From: Desulfovibrio desulfuricans
Lineage (GTDB): Bacteria > Desulfobacterota > Desulfovibrionia > Desulfovibrionales > Desulfovibrionaceae
Assembly: GCF_024460775.1 (NCBI RefSeq)
Contig: NZ_JANFYZ010000001.1
Location: 1-64,000 of the forward strand
Reading direction: 5' to 3'
Length of the DNA: 64,000 bases
The position numbers were made by a program, and so were the translations under genes. Of this stretch, positions 17,152 through 26,597 are shown piece by piece (the first letter of the stretch is position 1; every line of letters begins with the position of its first letter). The notes under the pieces are model-generated. The model did not search any database and had not been told where the DNA came from. It saw only the letters and a program-made list of their open reading frames with translations.

Positions 17152-17760
17152 ATGGATTTTCTGCCTTTTCCCCTGGCTTCATTGTTGGCCGGGGCGTTCA
17201 TAACGCTGCTGTGCTTTGTGCTGCTGCTCAACATTTTTGGGCTGCCCGCCAACTGGGTGCTGCTGGGGCTTGTGGCGTTGTGGAAGGTGGTGCATCCCGG
17301 CGCGACCTCCATGGATGTCTGGTTCTGGATTATGATGGTGGGCATAGCCCTTGTGGGCGAAGCCCTGGAAATGGGCATGCAGATACTCAAGGCCAAACGC
17401 TATGGCTCCAGTTCTTCCGGCACGTTTGCGGGGATGATTGGGGCCATAGCGGGGGCCATTCTGCTTGCGCCGCTCTTTTTTGGGCTTGGGGCGCTTATCG
17501 GTGCGCTGGCTGGGGCGTGGACAGGCTGTTTTGTTGTGGAACACCTCAAGGGGCGCCCCCTGCGCGAAGCGCTGGACGCGGCCTTTGGCGCCATGATGGG
17601 CCGATTTCTCGGCACAGTGTGCAAGTGCGGCGCAGGCGGGGCCATGCTGGCTCTGGCTGCCGGGCGTATCTGGCCCAAACTGCCGCCCCAGATGCCCCCG
17701 GCTTTTTCTCCCGAAGCTCCCACGCAGGTCTTGCTGACGCTGCTGCGGGGCCTGTGCTGA
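17152..17760 (+). CDS. DUF456 family membrane protein
   Basis: 202 residues, mostly hydrophobic, with about five membrane segments and glycine-zipper stretches such as GTFAGMIGAIAGA and GLGALIGALAGAW typical of DUF456. No enzymatic residues are evident. Starts 18 bases after paaK and ends 4 bases before the methyltransferase gene, so these three are likely co-transcribed. The function is unknown. Confidence 0.8.
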   Translation: MDFLPFPLASLLAGAFITLLCFVLLLNIFGLPANWVLLGLVALWKVVHPGATSMDVWFWIMMVGIALVGEALEMGMQILKAKRYGSSSSGTFAGMIGAIAGAILLAPLFFGLGALIGALAGAWTGCFVVEHLKGRPLREALDAAFGAMMGRFLGTVCKCGAGGAMLALAAGRIWPKLPPQMPPAFSPEAPTQVLLTLLRGLC

Positions 17761-17764
17761 GGTT

Positions 17765-18508
17765 ATGATGCTGCTGCAAGGTCTTGAAGTTGTATTGGTC
17801 AAAACGCGCTTTCCTGAAAACATAGGCATGGCTGCCCGCGCCTGCGTCAACATGGGCTGCCCCACCTTGCGCCTTGTCGATCCGGAACGGTGGGACAGGG
17901 AAAAGGCGCGTCCTCTGGCTACGCCCAAGGGGCAGGATATCCTGGATGCCGTGGAAGTGCATGAAGACGTAGCGCAGGCCGTGGCCCAAAGCGCACTGGT
18001 GTTTGGCACCACCGCGCGCGTGGGCGGCTGGCGTCAGGCTCTGCTTTCGCCGGAGCAGGCCGCGCGCGAGGCCGCTGCCGTTCTTGCAAGGGGCGAGAGG
18101 GTTTCCTTTGTTTTTGGCCCGGAAGATCGCGGCCTCAACAATGACGAAATCATGCACTGCCACCGTTTGGTGACTATTCCCACAGACCCGGCTGCCAGCT
18201 CCCTCAACCTTGCCCAGGCAGTGCTGCTGCTGAGCTACGCATGCGCCAACGCCGTTCGTGCCCTGCGGCATGGCGAAAAGCCCTCGGACGAGCCGCGCGG
18301 CGGCAAGGCGGCCACTGCTGCGGAACAGGAAAGGCTTATGGAATCACTGAAGGATATGCTGCTTCGTCTTGATTATCTGCATGGCGACAATCCTGATTAC
18401 TTCCTCATGCCCTGGCGGCGTCTTTTTAGCAGGGCAGGACTGTTGCGGCACGAGTATGATGCCCTGATGGGCCTGTGCCGTCAGGTGCGTCACAAGTTGC
18501 CAGACTGA
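17765..18508 (+). CDS. SpoU-family RNA 2'-O-methyltransferase (TrmJ-like)
   Basis: 247 residues. The knotted SPOUT methyltransferase motifs are visible: KTRFPENIGMAARAC (motif 1), VFGPEDRGLNNDEI (motif 2) and IPTDPAASSLNLAQAV (motif 3, SAM-binding knot). The order and the C-terminal extension fit TrmJ/LasT-type tRNA methyltransferases that modify nucleotide 32, but the exact target cannot be read from sequence. Last gene before a terminator. Confidence 0.85.
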   Translation: MMLLQGLEVVLVKTRFPENIGMAARACVNMGCPTLRLVDPERWDREKARPLATPKGQDILDAVEVHEDVAQAVAQSALVFGTTARVGGWRQALLSPEQAAREAAAVLARGERVSFVFGPEDRGLNNDEIMHCHRLVTIPTDPAASSLNLAQAVLLLSYACANAVRALRHGEKPSDEPRGGKAATAAEQERLMESLKDMLLRLDYLHGDNPDYFLMPWRRLFSRAGLLRHEYDALMGLCRQVRHKLPD

Positions 18509-18532
18509 TTTTTTTTTTATACAGGCTTTTCA

Positions 18533-18598
18533 AAAGCCCGCTCTTGCTCCCCATGCATGGCATAATGCTGTGAGGACGCAGGAACGGGCTTTTTTTAT
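18533..18598 (+). terminator. Rho-independent terminator after the methyltransferase gene
   Basis: AAAGCCCG and CGGGCTTTTTTT enclose a long loop region; a T-run follows. It closes the paaK-DUF456-methyltransferase unit. Confidence 0.7.
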
Positions 18599-19066
18599 TG
18601 AGCGCAATGCTGACTTGCAACTTTTTTTTATTTTTTTCGACAATGGACAGCGCCCGCTGGCGGCACTAAAAAACGGGTTGATTGAAAAAAAATTCACAAT
18701 CTTTTGAGCGGAGTTTGTTCGTTAACAGGTTAGATTTATGTGTGAAATTTTTTCTATGCAACAAGCAAACAAGTTGTGCCCATTGACCAAGCTTGTGTAT
18801 CTGGTAATATAACCGTATGTTTTGTGTTATCTGTTTTATGTAGTAGAAATCGTTTTTTCGTAATTAACTTGACCTGCGGCCTATTAATTTTTTTAACCAT
18901 GCCGTTAAGGAGATTGAAGATCACTTATCTCTAATGAAGCTGGCCGTAAGCCCCGTGCAGAGTTTTGCACGCAGAGGGTGAGCGTTGGCGGCTGGTCTGC
19001 ACCGGCCACATGGCGTTATGATACGGTAAATTTTTTGTGGTGGACGTTTCTGGCAAGGAGAATGGC
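18599..19066. other. Long AT-rich leader before the chemoreceptor gene
   Basis: About 470 bases without a gene. It holds a sigma-70-like promoter (listed separately) and ends in AAGGAG before the chemoreceptor ATG. The long untranslated leader has several short inverted repeats, but I do not recognise a known riboswitch in it. Confidence 0.45.
18783..18810 (+). promoter_or_regulatory. Sigma-70-type promoter candidate
   Basis: TTGACC at 18783 and TAATAT at 18805 are separated by 16 bases. It lies about 260 bases upstream of the chemoreceptor start. Confidence 0.4.
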
Positions 19067-21094
19067 ATGCGTTGGACTATTGCGCACACATATGTCGGAT
19101 CGCTATTCGGCGCGCTGATTACATGCTGTGGCGTTGTGCTTTTTGTCTCAATCTACTTCATGAAAGTTCCGATCGAAGACGAACTGAACAAGGGCATCGT
19201 AAGGATGCAGCAGGTCATCAGTTCTGCCAATGAAACTACAGCCCAAAAGTTTTTACAAAGTGCTGATCTTATTGCTGAAGATGATGACTTTGCCAAGGCT
19301 GTCGCTGAAAAAAACACTGATGCGGCGGTCAAGATCGGCTCAGTCCTGATGAAAAAGGCCGGGTCGGATTTTATGACCATCACCGATGAGAAGGGGATAG
19401 TCATAGGCCGTGGGCATTCCAAAAAGCACGGCGACAGCGTTACCAATCAGGAAACCGTGGTTATTGCCCTCACGGGCAAGCCCGCCGTTGCCGTAGTGGC
19501 TGGCACGGAGGTGCCGTTCACCATCCGGGCCAGCTTTCCTGTAATGCACGATGGCAAGCTTGTGGGCAGCGTCTCTATTGGCACCTCGCTTGTCACGCCC
19601 GCCTATCTTGATTGGCTCAAAAAGCTTTCTGGCGTCAACGTCACCATTTTTAAGGGTGATACACGCGTTATGACAACCATCATGCAGGATGGCAAACGCG
19701 CAATCGGCACCAAGCTGCAATCGCCTGAAATCCTCAAGGCCGTGCTTGAGCGCGGCGAAACGGTGTATTCGCATAATAATATCCTTGGTGTTGACTACAA
19801 TTCTGCCTACTGGCCAGTCAAAGATGCCAACGGCAAAATTGTGGGCATGTGGTTTGTAGGCATGCCCATTGACGAATTGCAGCGTCTGGAACGCGTGGCC
19901 ATAAGCAATTCCATATGGATTGGCGTGGGCCTGCTGGTCTTTCAGCTGATTCTTTCGTTTATCCTCGGTCTCAAGATCAGTGCCCCCATACGCAAAATAA
20001 CCGCCTATGCGCAGGCTGTGGCCGATGGCAACACCGAAGCGCAGCTTGACGTATACAGCCGCGACGACATGGGCCAACTGGCAGATTCCTTGCGCACGAT
20101 GGAAGATAATCTGCGCAAGTTGGTGCACGATGCCAGCGAAAAGGCAGAGGAAGCCCACAAGAGGGGTGAAGAAGCCAAGCTCGCCATGGAAGAGGCCCGT
20201 GTGGCCCAGGCACAGGCGGAGCAGGCCAAGCGTGAGGGCATGATCAGCGCTGCTGCCCAGATAGAAGAGGTTGTGGAGCAGCTTAACGTCTCTATCAGCG
20301 ATATTTCCGAGCAGGTGGAAAACACCAGCGGTGCTCTTGACCATGCCGCAAGCCGATTGGCGGAAACCGCAACCGCCATGGAAGAAATGAATTCCACGGT
20401 GCTTGAAGTTGCCAAGAATGCCGGCGGGGCGTCTGATATCTCCAACGCCGCCAAGCGCAAAGCAGAGGTCGGTTCCGAGATTGTGTCCAGGGCCGTGGTG
20501 GGTATTCAGGAAGTGCAGCGGCAATCGCAGGCCCTCAGGGACGGCATGGCCCAGCTGGACGACCACGCCAAGGCCATCAGCCAGATCATGGGCGTCATTT
20601 CAGATATCGCGGATCAAACCAATCTGTTGGCCCTGAATGCGGCTATTGAAGCCGCCCGTGCGGGCGAGGCTGGGCGCGGATTTGCCGTGGTTGCTGACGA
20701 AGTGCGCAAACTGGCGGAAAAGACCATGTCTTCCACCACCGATGTGGGCAACGCCATTGCGGCCATTCAACAAAGCGCCGGCCAGAGCATTCAGCAGGTG
20801 GAAAAGGCCGTTGGCAACATTTCTGAAGCCACGGAGTATTCCAATAAGTCTGGCGAAGCCCTGAAAGAAATCGTTGGCATGGTGGATCAGACAGCCGATG
20901 AAGTGCGGGCCATTGCCGCCGCAAGCGAGCAGCAGTCTGCCACCAGCGAAGAAATCAACAGGTCTGTCGCTGATGTTAACCACATTGCGGCCAGCACTTC
21001 GCAATCCATGCAGGTCGCCATGAAGGAACTGGAATCCCTGCGCGCCCTGGCCCGCAACCTCATGGATCTTATAGAACATATGAAGAAGGCTTAA
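19067..21094 (+). CDS. Methyl-accepting chemotaxis protein with periplasmic Cache-type sensor
   Basis: 675 residues; the start at 19067 follows AAGGAG. The first membrane helix is at about residues 8-32. A periplasmic domain of about 250 residues ([47 protein letters not shown]) fits a single Cache fold. A second helix is at about 285-310, then HAMP, a coiled coil and the MCP signalling domain with the conserved hairpin tip [20 protein letters not shown]. There is no C-terminal CheR-tethering pentapeptide. The ligand is unknown; Cache domains of this type often bind small carboxylates. Confidence 0.92.
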   Translation: MRWTIAHTYVGSLFGALITCCGVVLFVSIYFMKVPIEDELNKGIVRMQQVISSANETTAQKFLQSADLIAEDDDFAKAVAEKNTDAAVKIGSVLMKKAGSDFMTITDEKGIVIGRGHSKKHGDSVTNQETVVIALTGKPAVAVVAGTEVPFTIRASFPVMHDGKLVGSVSIGTSLVTPAYLDWLKKLSGVNVTIFKGDTRVMTTIMQDGKRAIGTKLQSPEILKAVLERGETVYSHNNILGVDYNSAYWPVKDANGKIVGMWFVGMPIDELQRLERVAISNSIWIGVGLLVFQLILSFILGLKISAPIRKITAYAQAVADGNTEAQLDVYSRDDMGQLADSLRTMEDNLRKLVHDASEKAEEAHKRGEEAKLAMEEARVAQAQAEQAKREGMISAAAQIEEVVEQLNVSISDISEQVENTSGALDHAASRLAETATAMEEMNSTVLEVAKNAGGASDISNAAKRKAEVGSEIVSRAVVGIQEVQRQSQALRDGMAQLDDHAKAISQIMGVISDIADQTNLLALNAAIEAARAGEAGRGFAVVADEVRKLAEKTMSSTTDVGNAIAAIQQSAGQSIQQVEKAVGNISEATEYSNKSGEALKEIVGMVDQTADEVRAIAAASEQQSATSEEINRSVADVNHIAASTSQSMQVAMKELESLRALARNLMDLIEHMKKA

Positions 21095-21123
21095 GCCCCA
21101 GCGGCTTACCCGCCATGATGCAT

Positions 21124-21165
21124 AAAGGCTCTGTTCCTCCGGGAACAGAGCCTTTGCTCTTTTTT
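21124..21165 (+). terminator. Rho-independent terminator after the chemoreceptor
   Basis: AAAGGCTCTGTTCC and GGAACAGAGCCTTT form a 14-bp stem with a TCCG loop, followed by a T-rich run. Confidence 0.9.
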
Positions 21166-21276
21166 GTGGGCTGTGCTCGCCGCACTGTTCGGCTGTCAGG
21201 GCAAAAGGGGATTGCAGTGTATTGTTGCCCCCCTGGTTTCCGTCAGATATTCCCGTTACCTTGCTCCCGCCTTGGT

Positions 21277-22029
21277 CTATTTGCGCAGAATTGTTTTCAA
21301 AGTTTCAGCTTCTGGCCCGCTGCAATTTTTAAGAAACTGTTCAAGGCGGGTTTGTACGGCTGGATGGCGTGGCGCGAGGTCGTACAGCGAGGCCGCTGCT
21401 GCGGCGCTGCCGGAAAATGAGTCGTTATTGCGCAGCCCTTCTGAATTCAGCTTGGCGTAGTGCAGGGCCGCACGGATAATGACATCAAGAAATTCATTGC
21501 TGCCAGAGGCCATAAAGGCCGCCCAATACATCTGCAATACGGATTTCTCCGAGTAGATGTCCCAGTTGACCAGCGGGGCGGGGCTGTGCCGAATCTGCTG
21601 GAGGAGAAGCTTTTCCTCCGGTTGCAGCAGGGTGGCAAGCAGCTCTTCTTCATCAGGCAATTGCGCAAGATGGGCCATCCAGGCCAGAGTACGCCGTCCA
21701 TCGCGGCTCAGACCGGGCTGGGGCGGCAACAGGCGTTGCCGGGCAGACGGATCATCGCGCAGCACCTGCGCCAGAAAGGTTGCCAGCATGATCTGCTTGA
21801 GGCTGTCTTTCAGCACCCCTTGCCCGTCAAACGTGCGCAAAATGCCTGGCAGCGTCTCGGTGCGGCGGTGCTGGTAATAATATTCCAGGTCATTGGCATA
21901 AAAGGACAATCCCTTGGAAATGGCAAGCGCATTGCAAGGGCGCGGCCATGCAGCGGGCAACAGGCAGGCAAGGGTTGCCGCTATAATCAGAAAAACCGCG
22001 AAGCGGGCAGGGGGAGTAGAAATTTTCAT
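21277..22029 (-). CDS. Hypothetical secreted or membrane-anchored protein
   Basis: 250 residues. A hydrophobic N-terminal segment (about residues 11-30, VFLIIAATLACLLPAAW) is a signal peptide or anchor. The rest is helical and leucine-rich with no motif I recognise. It starts 14 bases after the HD protein gene and is probably translated from the same message. A periplasmic location is inferred. Confidence 0.7.
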   Translation of the reverse strand: MKISTPPARFAVFLIIAATLACLLPAAWPRPCNALAISKGLSFYANDLEYYYQHRRTETLPGILRTFDGQGVLKDSLKQIMLATFLAQVLRDDPSARQRLLPPQPGLSRDGRRTLAWMAHLAQLPDEEELLATLLQPEEKLLLQQIRHSPAPLVNWDIYSEKSVLQMYWAAFMASGSNEFLDVIIRAALHYAKLNSEGLRNNDSFSGSAAAAASLYDLAPRHPAVQTRLEQFLKNCSGPEAETLKTILRK

Positions 22030-22043
22030 ATAGGTGGTGTGGG

Positions 22044-23282
22044 TTAATCGAAGTCGGCAAGCAGGGCATCCAGCCCCAGCACATTGGGCGAGCTTTCGCG
22101 CAGGCGGTTCAGCAGGCGCACGCGGGCTTCCAGCAGGTGGGGGGAGGACACGCCGTTACGGATGGAACTGTGCGCCTCCAGAAAAGCCGCCAGATTGTCG
22201 CAAACCTTAACAAGCTGGCCGTCCTTGGGATCCAGGTCGTCCCGGTTGCATGCGGCAAGAGCCTGAAAGCCCTCAACAGCGCGAACTGTGCCGTTTTCGC
22301 GCACGCATTCCTGAAATTCGGAACCGACAGCTGCGCCAAGGTAGTATTCAATACGCTCCACCAGCGAGGTGAAGCCCTCAGCGCGCAAGGGACCATACAC
22401 GCGGCGTTCCAGTTCTTTATCCTCGTATTCCTTGATGATTTTTGGCAGGTCTGAAATGGACTGCTTGACCGGCGAGATGATGTCGCGGGTGAGCACTTCC
22501 GGCAGGTCGTGGAACAATCCGCAGAAAAAATTGTTGTTGGCGCGCGCCGGGCAGGCATCGACGGCAAGACTGAAACAGTAGGCGTAGCTTGCCACAATAA
22601 ACATATGGCCGAGAACCGACGTGGCCGGAATGCGCGGGGCCTGCGTCCATCGCACCTGAAAGCGCAACTGGCCGCACAGGTTGGCAAGGCGCGAGAGGGC
22701 CGTGCTCTGGCTGCGCATGGCGGCGAGGCCGCGCAAGTCCGTGAACGTATCCAGCCGATCGGGAAACGACTGGCCTATGTCGCCCATTTCATCATCAAAC
22801 GGCGCGTTAAGCGGCTCTATGAGCCTGAACTCCCACTGCGAGGCAAAGAGGTGGGCAGCAGTAAGAATGCGCCGCGCAAGCGTGTCGTCATCCGGGCTGG
22901 TGTGCCACTGGCGCATGCGTTCCCAAAAGGGGCCAAGAGGCGCAAGCGAAGGCTCAAGCCTGTCGAGCACGTGCTCGGTCAACTGGCGGAACTGCTCCGG
23001 GTTTTCCTTGATCCTGTAGAAGATGGGAGGCTTGATGTCCGTGATGATGAGCCGGTAGAAATAGTCAAACAGCCCGCCCTCAATGATTTCTGTTGCAAGC
23101 GCGGTGCGTTCCGGGTCAGTCATGTGCCGGGAGTTTTCGTGCCAGAGCACGCAGGCCAGGAGCATTTTGTGCGCCTGCTTGTCAATCTCAAGCAGTTCCA
23201 CTGGCCGCAGCTTGTCATTCCAGCGTAACAGGTACGCGCCGGAAAAAATAAGCTGTAGAAGATTCTTGCGAATTACAGGCAT
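22044..23282 (-). CDS. HD-domain protein, YfbR-like (putative metal-dependent nucleotidase)
   Basis: 412 residues; the start at 23282 has GGGGAGG upstream. The C-terminal half carries HD motifs: a metal His/Asp pair in CGLFHDLPEVLTRDIISPVK (compare LLHDASEVLTGDLPTPVK of YfbR-type 5'-deoxynucleotidases) and a later Asp in VKVCDNLAAFLEA. The first 190 residues are an extra region not found in the 200-residue YfbR enzymes and are not recognised. Substrate specificity cannot be assigned. It is followed by the secreted-protein gene. Confidence 0.75.
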   Translation of the reverse strand: MPVIRKNLLQLIFSGAYLLRWNDKLRPVELLEIDKQAHKMLLACVLWHENSRHMTDPERTALATEIIEGGLFDYFYRLIITDIKPPIFYRIKENPEQFRQLTEHVLDRLEPSLAPLGPFWERMRQWHTSPDDDTLARRILTAAHLFASQWEFRLIEPLNAPFDDEMGDIGQSFPDRLDTFTDLRGLAAMRSQSTALSRLANLCGQLRFQVRWTQAPRIPATSVLGHMFIVASYAYCFSLAVDACPARANNNFFCGLFHDLPEVLTRDIISPVKQSISDLPKIIKEYEDKELERRVYGPLRAEGFTSLVERIEYYLGAAVGSEFQECVRENGTVRAVEGFQALAACNRDDLDPKDGQLVKVCDNLAAFLEAHSSIRNGVSSPHLLEARVRLLNRLRESSPNVLGLDALLADFD

Positions 23283-23511
23283 GAAAAGCCTCCCCAAAAA
23301 TGGCTGCGCAAAAAAACAGTTTGCACTATAGGGCGGAGTGGGGTAAAGCTCAAGAGCTTCAACACTGTTACCGGGAAAAAGCCGCATATGCCAAGGGCAT
23401 GTGGGGTTGCGCCCCGATTGAGATGAGCGGTTGCGCCTGCAACCCGCGAGTTCTGGTGCTGCGGTGTGCCGCCAAAGTGGTCAGTTTTTCGCCCCTGATG
23501 GGGGCGAATGC

Positions 23512-23540
23512 TTGACAGCTATTGGCGTTTATAGTATTGA
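23512..23540 (+). promoter_or_regulatory. Promoter candidate for rplM-rpsI
   Basis: TTGACA at 23512 is a consensus -35; TATTGA 17 bases downstream or the nearby TATAGT are possible -10 elements. About 110 bases of leader follow before rplM. Confidence 0.45.
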
Positions 23541-23652
23541 GGCTGCCTTTACTGCGATATTGTCGTCATCCCCGTTCGACGGCACATCGCGCAATGGATC
23601 TTTTTGCTGCCGTTATGGCCGCTGATATTTGCAGATGTGAGGAGTCACTCCG

Positions 23653-24087
23653 ATGAAGACGTTCAGCCCCACCCCCAAAGACATCAACCGTGAATGGTTC
23701 GTGGTTGACGCTCAGGATCAGGTGCTCGGTCGTCTGGCCAGCCAGATAGCCCACCGCCTGCGCGGCAAACATAAGCCCGAATTCGCTCCCCATATGGATA
23801 ACGGTGACTTTATCGTGGTTGTTAACTGCGAAAAGATTAAAGTTACCGGTAAGAAGATGACTGACAAAAAGTACTACCGGCACTCTGGCTGGGTGGGCGG
23901 CCTCAAGACCACCCAACTCGGCGACATGCTGGCCGACAAGCCCGCCCGCGTGCTGACCGCTGCGGTGCGAGGCATGCTGCCCAAGAATCGTCTGGGCCGC
24001 GCCATGCTGAAGAAACTGAAGATTTACGCCGGGACCGAACATCCGCATACGGCCCAGAATCCCCAGCCGCTGACGCTGCCGCATTAA
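23653..24087 (+). CDS. rplM: 50S ribosomal protein L13
   Basis: 144 residues, full length. It has the L13 hallmarks: [27 protein letters not shown] and [29 protein letters not shown] precedes the start. It forms the standard pair with rpsI 13 bases downstream. Confidence 0.98.
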   Translation: MKTFSPTPKDINREWFVVDAQDQVLGRLASQIAHRLRGKHKPEFAPHMDNGDFIVVVNCEKIKVTGKKMTDKKYYRHSGWVGGLKTTQLGDMLADKPARVLTAAVRGMLPKNRLGRAMLKKLKIYAGTEHPHTAQNPQPLTLPH

Positions 24088-24100
24088 GGAGTAAAGAGCC

Positions 24101-24493
24101 ATGAGCGAGAAATTTGAATACGGCACTGGCCGCCGCAAGACCGCTACGGCCCGTACCCGCATCTACGCCGGTTCCGGCGGCATCACGGTAAACGGCCGCA
24201 ACTTTGAGGATTATTTTCCTCGCAAGACCCTGCAGATGATCATCCGTCAGCCCCTGGTTCTTGCCAAGCTGTCCGACAAGTTTGACATCCGCGTGAACGT
24301 TGCCGGTGGCGGCGTTACCGGTCAGGCTGAAGCCGTGCGCCACGGTATTTCCCGTGCGCTGCTTCTGGTTGACCCGGCCCTGCGCCCCATGCTCAAGAAA
24401 GCTGGCTTCCTTACCCGCGATGCCCGCAAGAAAGAACGTAAAAAGTACGGCCTGCGCGCTGCCCGCGCCCGGTACCAGTACTCCAAGCGTTAA
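24101..24493 (+). CDS. rpsI: 30S ribosomal protein S9
   Basis: 130 residues, full length. It starts with the typical [16 protein letters not shown], has [23 protein letters not shown], and ends in the basic tail [10 protein letters not shown] that reaches the P-site tRNA. Second gene of the rplM-rpsI pair, followed by a terminator. Confidence 0.98.
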   Translation: MSEKFEYGTGRRKTATARTRIYAGSGGITVNGRNFEDYFPRKTLQMIIRQPLVLAKLSDKFDIRVNVAGGGVTGQAEAVRHGISRALLLVDPALRPMLKKAGFLTRDARKKERKKYGLRAARARYQYSKR

Positions 24494-24504
24494 TATGCCT
24501 TTAT

Positions 24505-24537
24505 GGAAGCCCTCTTTATGGGAGGGCTTCCTTTTTG
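24505..24537 (+). terminator. Rho-independent terminator of rplM-rpsI
   Basis: GGAAGCCCTC and the GGAGGGCTTCC arm form a stem with a short loop, followed by TTTTT. Confidence 0.9.
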
Positions 24538-24665
24538 CCTTTGAGCGGGTCGCATGTCGGCCCGCTTTTTTTTGGCGGAGTTCCTGAGCAGTTTTGTAGG
24601 AATGCCCGGGCCGCTCCCGCTCCAATCCCGGCTACTCTGCGGAGTGCCGCATCTGTGGTGGTGTT

Positions 24666-26480
24666 ATGGAAAACGACAATACTTCAAATTTTTCTTCCGC
24701 ATCTGATGTGTTGCCGATGCTGGACTATGCCTACACCCATGAGCAGACGCAGGCCACTACCGGCTATTTTTCCTGTGTTCCGCCAGAAGACCTGAATTTT
24801 GACCGTGCGCTGGAACGGCTTGAAGCCGCGCCGATGGACGACTTTCTGCACCTGCATCTGTTAAAACTGCTCGCAGGCAAAGCGCAGGACGAACTGAACC
24901 TTCTGGCCGCCAGTTGTTATGATGCGGCCATCAACGAGTTTACCCGTCCAGTGCTGGCGGCCCTGCTGGCTGAGTGCACCTTGCTCGGCGCGGAATCGCC
25001 TGGGAAGGGCCAGGGCTTTTGCGCGTTCTTTCCGCCTGATGCCGCCGAACGACTTGCAGCTTACAGCCCCGCTGTGTATTTGCGGGCTGCAAGCCTGCCT
25101 GACCACGCCATTGCAGCTGCCTGGAGCTCCCTGTTCCGCGCCAATATCTGCGAGCATCATTCCCTGCCGCGCCCGGATGAGGCTGGCATAGCTCCCCTGT
25201 TCAGCGGGGAACTGCTTGATGCCACAGCCCGGCGCATGGCGGAGCATGCCGATGCACTGGCCCGGCAACACGAAAAACTCAAGGCCGAAGCCTGGGAACC
25301 CTGGCAGCGCCCCCCATCGCAGGAAACATACCTGCGCGCCTTGGACGCGCTGATGGAAAACGGCGTTGTGGATGGCCCGGAAATGCGCCATGAAGCTTCG
25401 CTTTCGCCCATTGCGCTGCTGCGCGGCTGGCAGGTGGATATTGCCGTAACAAGCGGTTCTGTGCGCCACTCCTTGCGGGGCAAGGCCACAGCCTACGGGC
25501 GCGGCCTGTCCCTGGCGGCGGCCCGGGCATCCTACGCCATGGAAATTGTGGAGCGCGCCAGCGCCTATGTGAGCGTTGGGCCGGGGGATGGCACTGCCGC
25601 CAATGCCGGGACAATCCTTGACCGCAAAACAGAACTGCCCCTGACGCTTGCGCGTTTTTCCGAGCTGGCGGAGCAGGGCAGAGCGGCGCTCGACCCCAAT
25701 CTGCTGCCCCTGGAAGCTCCCTATACTGATGCCCCCCTGCACTGGCTCCCTGCCTCTGACGCATCAGGCGCGACTGTTCTTGTGCCTGCGCAGGCGGTTT
25801 TTCTGTTCTGCAATCTGGACGAGCAGGCCCTGTTTATTGCTGGCGGCTCCACCGGCCTTGCGTCTGGCAATATTATGGATGAAGCTGTGGTTGCCGCCCT
25901 AACGGAAATTGCCGAGCGCGACGCCGAGGCCACAACTCCTTACAGTCGCACGCGCTGTTTTATGCTGCGCAGCCGTGATCAGCTCATTCAGTCGCTGCTT
26001 GACGACTACGCCGCCTGCGGTATCCGCGTGCAGTTTCAGGATTTGACCACGGAGCTTGGGCTCCCGGTGTATCAGTGTTTTGTCACCGGGCGTGACGGTA
26101 CCGTCGCGCGGGCCACAGGAGCCAATCTTTGCGGCGCGCGCGCTGCCCTGGCGGCGCTCACTGAAACCCCGTGGCCCTACTCAACGGCGCAAAACAAGCC
26201 CCCATGCCCTTCAGCATCAGGACTAGCGGGACTGCCTGTTCGTGTGTTAGAGGATTTGCCGGATTACAGCATGCCCTCCCCCCGCGTCAACCGCCGTTTG
26301 TTAGAGTCGGTGCTGTCGGCGCACGGCAGAAGTCCTCTCTATGTGGATCTGACCCGCAAGGATTTTGATATCCCGGTGGTCAGGGCCATTGTTCCCGGTT
26401 TTGCCCTCACGGCAGAGTGGGACAGGTTCTCAAGGCCGGACGCGCGCCTTTTTGCGCGTTATGCCGCGTGTTGTCTATGA
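24666..26480 (+). CDS. YcaO-domain protein with N-terminal helical extension
   Basis: 604 residues. The second half is a YcaO ATP-dependent cyclodehydratase/thioamidation-type domain: SLRGKATAYGRGLSLAAARA, then GNIMDEAVVAALTEIAERDA, the conserved ATP-binding Glu block. The first 220 or so residues are helical and unassigned. YcaO proteins activate backbone amides for azoline or thioamide formation, or assist RimO-type modification in E. coli. No precursor peptide, E1-like partner or TfuA is adjacent, so a peptide natural product is not supported. It follows the rpsI terminator by about 130 bases; only a weak ribosome binding site is visible. The target is unknown. Confidence 0.8.
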   Translation: MENDNTSNFSSASDVLPMLDYAYTHEQTQATTGYFSCVPPEDLNFDRALERLEAAPMDDFLHLHLLKLLAGKAQDELNLLAASCYDAAINEFTRPVLAALLAECTLLGAESPGKGQGFCAFFPPDAAERLAAYSPAVYLRAASLPDHAIAAAWSSLFRANICEHHSLPRPDEAGIAPLFSGELLDATARRMAEHADALARQHEKLKAEAWEPWQRPPSQETYLRALDALMENGVVDGPEMRHEASLSPIALLRGWQVDIAVTSGSVRHSLRGKATAYGRGLSLAAARASYAMEIVERASAYVSVGPGDGTAANAGTILDRKTELPLTLARFSELAEQGRAALDPNLLPLEAPYTDAPLHWLPASDASGATVLVPAQAVFLFCNLDEQALFIAGGSTGLASGNIMDEAVVAALTEIAERDAEATTPYSRTRCFMLRSRDQLIQSLLDDYAACGIRVQFQDLTTELGLPVYQCFVTGRDGTVARATGANLCGARAALAALTETPWPYSTAQNKPPCPSASGLAGLPVRVLEDLPDYSMPSPRVNRRLLESVLSAHGRSPLYVDLTRKDFDIPVVRAIVPGFALTAEWDRFSRPDARLFARYAACCL

Positions 26481-26506
26481 GTTGCCGTAAGTACGGCTAA
26501 TTACAA

Positions 26507-26535
26507 TTGCAGCCCGGCGGCAACTCGGGTATAGT
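26507..26535 (+). promoter_or_regulatory. Sigma-70 promoter of the Liv operon
   Basis: TTGCAG at 26507 and TATAGT at 26530 are separated by 17 bases, a good promoter fit, about 60 bases before the binding-protein start. Confidence 0.65.
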
Positions 26536-26597
26536 AGGGAGCGACCGGCCCATAAGTGAACAGGCCGCTCTGAACGCACAACCTTTGGAGGGTTAGG

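Noticed and set aside
18599-19066. Cyclic-di-GMP riboswitch in the chemoreceptor leader
   Set aside because: I could not find the conserved GEMM core; only a promoter-like pair and short repeats are visible.
24666-26480. Thiazole/oxazole-modified peptide cluster
   Set aside because: Only the YcaO protein is present; no precursor peptide, E1-like protein, dehydrogenase or exporter is adjacent.
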